Source: JAJYSO01 sp964586655
GTDB lineage: Bacteria; Bacteroidota; Bacteroidia; Flavobacteriales; Flavobacteriaceae
Reading direction: 5' to 3'
Length of the DNA: 64,000 bases
Assembly: GCA_964586655.1 (NCBI GenBank)
Contig: CAZPGY010000002.1
Location: 1-64,000, forward strand
Position numbers and translations under genes: made by a program. The notes beneath the pieces were generated by a model. It was not told where the DNA came from. It saw nothing but the letters and a program-made list of their open reading frames with translations, and searched no databases. This document shows positions 59,516-64,000 of this stretch, in pieces (the stretch's first letter is position 1; every line of letters starts with the position of its first letter).

Positions 59516-60520
59516 ATGCATGGTGCTCAAGAAATAATTAATTCCATCAAAAAAAGGCAGTTCAAACCGCTTTATTTATTGAGTGGTGAAGAGCCCTATT
59601 TCATCGATCAAATTGCTGATGCCGTGGCACAACACGTATTGAGCGATGCCGAAAAAGACTTTAATCAATCTGTGCTCTATGGTCGCGATGTAAGCGTTGA
59701 AGAAGTGGTGGCCACGGCTAAACGCTTTCCCATGATGGCCGAGCATCAAGTGGTGATTTTAAAGGAAGCCCAAAATCTCGGTAAGAAAATAGCCAATTTT
59801 GCCTCCTATTTCAAGAATCCTCAACCCTCTACCATTCTTGTAATTTGTTATAAATACAAAAAGATTGACGGCCGTTCTGCTTTTTATAAAGCGGCAAAAA
59901 AAAATGGAATTGTCTTTAACAGTAAAAAACTGTACGACAACAAAATACCCGGATTTATTCAAAAAAGCCTAAAAGCAAAGGGGTATTCTATCACCCTAAA
60001 AGCAGCGCATTTACTGGCCGAATTTCTGGGAACGGATTTGGGAAAAATCAACAACGAACTGGGAAAACTTGAAATTATCGTTCCCAAAGACACCGACATC
60101 ACCCCTGAAATCATTGAAAAAAATATAGGTTTTAGTAAGGACTTTAATAATTTTGAATTGCAAAAGGCCTTGGGATACGGAGATTTTAAAAGAGCATTTC
60201 GCATTGTGAACTACTTTTCACAGAACCCTAAAGAAAATCCGATTTTGGGCACCCTGCCTCTCCTGTATCGTTATTTTTCTCAGCTCTTGACCTATCACGG
60301 TCTCAAAGATAAATCAAAAGGCAATATCGCCTCCAAACTGGGAGTTCACCCCTATTTTGTTAACGATTATGTGCAGGGCTCGCGCACTTTTCCGATGAAG
60401 CACTGCAGTCATGCCATTGCCGTACTGCGCGATATCGACAGCAAGGCCAAAGGAGTGGGAGTCGACAACATCTCACAAGGCGATTTGCTAAAAGAACTCT
60501 TGGTAAAAATTGCCCGTTGA
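59516..60520 (+). CDS. holA: DNA polymerase III delta subunit
   Basis: A 334-residue clamp-loader subunit. It shows the N-terminal LYLLSGEEPYFIDQIADAV (about 19-37), the AAA-like middle with VVATAKRFPMMAEHQVVILKEAQ, and the C-terminal helical collar domain (FNNFELQKALGYGDFKRAF, about 206-224). It opens the sliding clamp by binding beta. menA follows after four bases, so they are likely co-transcribed. Confidence 0.92.
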   Translation: MHGAQEIINSIKKRQFKPLYLLSGEEPYFIDQIADAVAQHVLSDAEKDFNQSVLYGRDVSVEEVVATAKRFPMMAEHQVVILKEAQNLGKKIANFASYFKNPQPSTILVICYKYKKIDGRSAFYKAAKKNGIVFNSKKLYDNKIPGFIQKSLKAKGYSITLKAAHLLAEFLGTDLGKINNELGKLEIIVPKDTDITPEIIEKNIGFSKDFNNFELQKALGYGDFKRAFRIVNYFSQNPKENPILGTLPLLYRYFSQLLTYHGLKDKSKGNIASKLGVHPYFVNDYVQGSRTFPMKHCSHAIAVLRDIDSKAKGVGVDNISQGDLLKELLVKIAR

Positions 60521-60524
60521 TGCT

Positions 60525-61421
60525 ATGCAAAAACTTAACACCTGGATTGCCGCAGCGCGCCCACGCACCCTCCCCTTATCGATTGCCGGTATTTTGGCAG
60601 GCACCGGTTTGGCACTACGAGACGGATTCTTTGATATCACCATTTTCATCTTCGCCTTACTGACCACCCTCGGCTTCCAAATTCTTTCCAATTTTGCCAA
60701 TGATTATGGCGATGGAATAAAAGGCACGGATAACGAAGAGCGCCTCGGCCCCACTCGCGCTTTACAAAGTGGAATTATTAGCGATAAAGAGATGAAAAAA
60801 GCCATGTTGATCACCGGCTTTATCACGCTTATTTTTGTACTGATCCTTATTTTTTCTGCCTTTAACACCAATCAAGTAGGCTATGTATTGATTTTCTTAG
60901 GTTTAGGCGCAGCTTCTATTGCTGCAGCCATCAAGTATACCGTAGGAAAAAGTGCATATGGCTATCAAGGTTTGGGCGATGTTTTTGTCTTTCTTTTCTT
61001 TGGATTGCTCGGCGTGATGGGCAGCTACTTTTTATACAGCCACCAACTGCATAGCATTGTTTGGATTCCGGCAATTATTATTGGTCTGTTGAGTACCGCT
61101 GTTTTAAACCTCAACAATATGCGTGATATTAAAAGTGATGCGAACTCGGGGAAAATAACCTTGGCTGTAAAGCTGGGGGCAAAATCTGCTGAAATCTATC
61201 ATTTTGGCCTCATCATCATCGCCCTGATTCTATGCTTAGTATACAACTTGCTCGAACCAAACCCTCGGAATTGGTTAATGCTTCTTCCTTTTTTAATCTT
61301 AGCGCGACATCTATACATCGTCAGAAAAACCACCCAACCCCAACAACTCGATCCCGAAATGAAAAAAGTAGCACTGAGCACGGTTGCCTTTGCCCTGATT
61401 TACCTATTAACCGGAATTTAA
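60525..61421 (+). CDS. menA: 1,4-dihydroxy-2-naphthoate polyprenyltransferase
   Basis: A 298-residue UbiA-family membrane enzyme with about eight helices, which prenylates DHNA in menaquinone synthesis. The N-terminal RPRTLPLSIAGILAGTGLA is typical of MenA, as are the Mg/diphosphate motifs NDYGDGIKGTDNEERLGP (about 64-81) and NNMRDIKSDANSGK. Bacteroidota use menaquinone. The ATG at 60525 is chosen over an in-frame TTG within holA. Confidence 0.93.
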   Translation: MQKLNTWIAAARPRTLPLSIAGILAGTGLALRDGFFDITIFIFALLTTLGFQILSNFANDYGDGIKGTDNEERLGPTRALQSGIISDKEMKKAMLITGFITLIFVLILIFSAFNTNQVGYVLIFLGLGAASIAAAIKYTVGKSAYGYQGLGDVFVFLFFGLLGVMGSYFLYSHQLHSIVWIPAIIIGLLSTAVLNLNNMRDIKSDANSGKITLAVKLGAKSAEIYHFGLIIIALILCLVYNLLEPNPRNWLMLLPFLILARHLYIVRKTTQPQQLDPEMKKVALSTVAFALIYLLTGI

Positions 61422-62454
61422 TTACCCAACGCATTTCCCAAAGTGGCTTTTATTCGGATGCATCCTTTTCCTTGTTGAAAAAAGTAGTGTTCCCCACACG
61501 CTAATTTTTCCAAATCAAACAGAAAGTTCGATCGTACCGGATTTGAAACAGAAGATAATCTGACTTTAATTGAGTATAGAACTATCCAAATAAAATTATT
61601 TTTTTACCTACCCCTCAACTTCATTATTTATTTATATGCTTAATAATATTTATCGAGTTTTTTTTTATTCCAAATATTTTTTAGCTAAAAATAATATTTA
61701 ATCTAATCTCGAAATATTAATAAAATATAGTATACAATAATCAATCTTTAAAAAACAAAATAATAGGATACTTATAATTATTATAGAATTGAATACAAAA
61801 TATTTTTCTATAAACACAAACTGCCCATCTATGAAAAAATTATTTAATGAAATATTACTGCATATATACTATATATTATTTTTAATTAGGAAATTTAATT
61901 TAAAAAACAACCCTACTACCTTTACAAAAAATAATAACTACATGATATAGCTCCAAAAACAAGTAAATTAAACTAACACTTTAAATAACGCGTATTATAT
62001 CCTGGTTATAAATTATTTATATATGTTATTTGGAATATATCCAAGTCGCGTTTTTGTGCTTATTTGAAGATTTTTAGTCAATAAATATTTATTTTTAAAT
62101 TGAATAATTGTAAATAATATAGATTTATGTATTTAGGATAGGATCAAATTTAAAATTATATACACCTTATATTATTATAGAGTAACCATCCTGCAATCAT
62201 ATGCAATTTAAAATATAATTTATGATTGTATCCATTCATAATTTAAAGGGAATTATTTTATTAATTATAGATGTTTTAATTTATTATAAAGAATATTATT
62301 TTATTTCAATATTGAATCTATATATAAATACATTAATATTTAATTTATATTTTAAAGTTTAATATTTATCAACAGGAATACAATACTTTCAAAAATTCAG
62401 ATCAAGGAAGCCAATACACTTTCGACAACTGGATAAATTGCTTAAAAGAACATA
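61422..62454. other. Extremely AT-rich non-coding stretch
   Basis: About one kilobase without a credible gene. From about 61560 it is almost only A and T, with repeated ATAATATTTAAT-like words and no tandem periodicity I can define. One TTATCAACA (62368-62376) resembles a DnaA box, but it is alone. There is no tRNA and no phage or IS gene. It separates the holA-menA unit from the GxxExxY/repeat locus. Confidence 0.6.
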
Positions 62455-62516
62455 AACCATTAAGGGATTAAGAGACATTAAGCCCCCCCTTAATTATCCT
62501 TAACTCCTCAATGGTT
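62455..62516. repeat. Palindromic repeat, upstream copy
   Basis: A 62-base imperfect palindrome from AACCATTAAGG to CCTCAATGGTT (one mismatch in the outer arms), with internal TTAAG/CTTAA pairs. It is the only copy before the GxxExxY gene and is closely related to the three copies after it. Confidence 0.8.
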
Positions 62517-62548
62517 AAAACATTTATATCTATCTTTAAAGAAAAATC

Positions 62549-62956
62549 ATGACCAAAAAAGATGTTACGCAACTTTCCTATGAGATAACAGGCTATGCCA
62601 TCAAAGTCCATAAAGCACTTGGTCCCGGCCTATTGGAAAGTGTTTATGAGAAATGCCTTAAACATGAATTAATTCAAAATGGTTTCCATGTCCAACAGCA
62701 ACTATCCGTTCCCGTGGTCTATGACGACTTGTCTATAGACACCAATTTACGATTGGATTTGTTGGTAAATAATTGTGTCGTGGTGGAATTAAAAGCAATC
62801 GAAAACATCCTTCCGGTTCATGAAGCTCAGCTTTTAACCTATATGAAGCTGCTGCAAAAACCTCAGGGATTATTGATAAATTTCTTTACCAATAACATCT
62901 CAAAATCCTTAAAGCCATTTGTAAATGAATATTTTAGACAGCTCCCCGATTCTTAA
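62549..62956 (+). CDS. GxxExxY protein (PDDEXK-like)
   Basis: A 135-residue protein with the name-giving motif GLLESVYEKCL (about 28-38: G-L-L-E-S-V-Y). A nuclease-like core follows: the D in NLRLDLLV and the ELK in CVVVELKAIE, then QLLTYMKLL and LLINF, in the order of PDDEXK_3 family proteins. The family is widespread and without proven function. A box TATCTTTA (62531-62538), one base off TAnnTTTG, precedes it. The gene lies between palindromic repeats, and its last two codons and stop (GATTCTTAA) merge into a repeat arm. Confidence 0.85.
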   Translation: MTKKDVTQLSYEITGYAIKVHKALGPGLLESVYEKCLKHELIQNGFHVQQQLSVPVVYDDLSIDTNLRLDLLVNNCVVVELKAIENILPVHEAQLLTYMKLLQKPQGLLINFFTNNISKSLKPFVNEYFRQLPDS

Positions 62957-62988
62957 CTACCCTCTACTTCTTAATGATTAAAAATATA

Positions 62989-63177
62989 AACCATTAAGGG
63001 ATTAAGGGACATTAAGATTCCCCCTTAACTATTCTTAACTCCTTAATGGTTAAAAACATAAACCATTGCAGGGAATAAGGGACATTAAGATTCCCCCTTA
63101 ACTATTCTTAACTCCTTAATGGTTAAAAACATAAACCATTGCAGGGAATAAGGGACATTAAGATTCCCCTTAACTTT
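62989..63177. repeat. Three tandem palindromic repeats downstream of the GxxExxY gene
   Basis: Copies start at 62989, 63061 and 63134 (period 72-73 bases). The first runs from AACCATTAAGG to CCTTAATGGTT (62989-63051), an 11-base perfect inverted pair with further TTAAG/CTTAA pairs inside. The second (63061-63124) has a changed left arm, AACCATTGCAGG, and the third keeps that arm but is truncated after about 44 bases. The first and second share identical sequence over their right two thirds. Each unit could form a hairpin. The rest of 62957-63296 is AT-rich leader of the next gene. Confidence 0.85.
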
Positions 63178-63296
63178 CACAGCGGTAAATATTTTTATTG
63201 CTTGAGTTCAATTTCTTACTCCCTATTTATAGTTAGCCGATAAAATTGTAACTTGCCAACACCAATTTTTTTCAAGGCCGACAAATCATATTTCTT

Positions 63297-64000
63297 ATGT
63301 TATATCTTAAAAACTATATTGACAATGAATTTTGCGATCCGGAATCGGGAAAATGGTTAGACAACGACAACCCAGCTGTTGGCGAGGTTTACTCCAAAAT
63401 ACCGGACAGCGATGCAAAAGACATCCAAAAAGCAATAACTGCTGCTCAAAAAGCTTTCCCTAAATGGGCAAACACTCCTATAGAGAAAAGGAGTGCCTTG
63501 CTGCATAAAATTGCTGACGGCATTGAATCTCGTTTAGTCGATTTGGCCCAAGCAGAGAGCAAGGACAACGGAAAACCGGTCTCTTTGGCTTTGTCGGTAG
63601 ACATTCCGCGAGCAGTGAGTAATTTCAGGTTCTATGCCAATGCCATTACGCAATATGCCAGTGAAGCGCATGAAAGTGTAGGCAGAAATGCCCTCAATTA
63701 CACCTTGCGACAGCCCTTGGGAGTAGTAGGCTGTATTTCGCCTTGGAATCTTCCACTATATCTTTTCTCTTGGAAGATTGCCCCGGCACTGGCCACCGGA
63801 AATTGCGTGGTAGCCAAACCCAGTGAAGTCACGCCAATGACGGCTTATCTCTTGAGTGAAATCTGTCGGGAAGCCGGATTGCCAAAAGGCGTCTTAAACA
63901 TTGTCCACGGATTGGGACAGTCTGCCGGAGAAGCCCTTGTAAGTCACCCGGAAATCAAAGCTGTTTCCTTTACCGGAGGCACCAAAACGGGGGCGCACAT
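63297..64000 (+). CDS. Aldehyde dehydrogenase, 3' end outside the window
   Basis: An open frame from the ATG at 63297 to the window edge gives the first 234 residues of an NAD(P)-dependent aldehyde dehydrogenase (full length usually about 480-500). It has the N-terminal YIDNEFCDPESGKWLDNDNP, the conserved VVGCISPWNLPLYLFSWKI (Asn of the active site in PWN), VAKPSEVTPMTAY and the coenzyme-binding VSFTGGTKTG. The catalytic cysteine lies beyond the edge. It resembles the 2-aminomuconate/hydroxymuconic semialdehyde dehydrogenase group by eye, which would fit aromatic or tryptophan breakdown, but neighbours to the right are not seen. Confidence 0.88.
   Translation, partial: MLYLKNYIDNEFCDPESGKWLDNDNPAVGEVYSKIPDSDAKDIQKAITAAQKAFPKWANTPIEKRSALLHKIADGIESRLVDLAQAESKDNGKPVSLALSVDIPRAVSNFRFYANAITQYASEAHESVGRNALNYTLRQPLGVVGCISPWNLPLYLFSWKIAPALATGNCVVAKPSEVTPMTAYLLSEICREAGLPKGVLNIVHGLGQSAGEALVSHPEIKAVSFTGGTKTGAH

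Noticed and set aside
61422..62454. Replication origin in the AT-rich stretch
   Set aside because: Only one DnaA-box-like TTATCAACA is seen, with no cluster and no dnaA, gidA or parAB nearby.
62989..63177. CRISPR-like array of regular repeats
   Set aside because: The units are contiguous palindromes with a 72-73 base period; there are no variable spacers and no cas genes.

Overview
The window looks like a chromosomal segment of a Flavobacteriales bacterium, probably a member of the Flavobacteriaceae (Bacteroidota). The evidence is a division/cell-wall cluster ending in an FtsZ whose tail is of the flavobacterial type, a type IX secretion (T9SS) C-terminal sorting domain, many SpII lipoproteins with short lipoboxes, promoters of the Bacteroidota form (TAnnTTTG at -7), absence of Shine-Dalgarno sequences, and a tRNA without encoded CCA.

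Layout. 1-9.1 kb: a left-edge copy of a dispersed repeat, a CoA-binding protein, a sodium:solute symporter, recR with a glycosyltransferase, a lipoprotein, a 2-oxoacid dehydrogenase E2, an SDR, an HdeD-like and a DUF202 membrane protein. 9.2-23 kb: recQ, kdsD-tatC-ABC-F (followed by a remnant of a lost beta-barrel gene), an HD hydrolase, an Ig-like lipoprotein, comF, an M1 peptidase, a nucleoside phosphorylase and an unknown CBS-like protein. 23.7-32.3 kb: a five-gene operon that looks like an undescribed or poorly described exopolysaccharide system: a TolC-like protein fused to a GH18-like TIM domain, an HlyD-like adaptor, a pseudo-receiver/TackOD1 zinc-ribbon/degenerate GGDEF protein, a processive GT2 synthase and a T9SS-sorted NodB deacetylase. 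32.4-35.4 kb: a glutamate-synthase-like flavoprotein, tRNA-Arg(TCG), a YqeY protein and a full copy of a hairpin-like repeat. 35.4-51 kb: the minus-strand dcw cluster mraZ-rsmH-ftsL-ftsI-murE-mraY-murD-ftsW-murG-murC-ftsQ-ftsA-ftsZ, with a three-repeat MraZ operator in front of mraZ; murF, murB and ddl are absent from it. 51-61.4 kb: an alpha/beta hydrolase, engB, acyl-CoA dehydrogenase, anmK, glyS, an OmpA-like lipoprotein, a GT2, an HsdR_N nuclease-fold protein, holA and menA. 61.4-64 kb: a 1.1-kb very AT-rich silent stretch, a GxxExxY gene enclosed by palindromic repeats, and an aldehyde dehydrogenase cut by the right edge.

How the genes work together. The dcw cluster makes lipid II precursors and the divisome. 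In the polysaccharide operon I infer that the GT2 makes the polymer at the inner membrane, the HlyD and TolC-like proteins carry it across the envelope, the NodB and GH18-like domains modify or trim it, and the TackOD1 protein controls it from the cytoplasm. Most other genes are housekeeping. The accessory signals are the repeats: a roughly 160-bp imperfect hairpin with ATACCAAA ends, a 30-bp GCAGC/AAGCC repeat, and the AACCATTAAGG palindromes around the GxxExxY gene.
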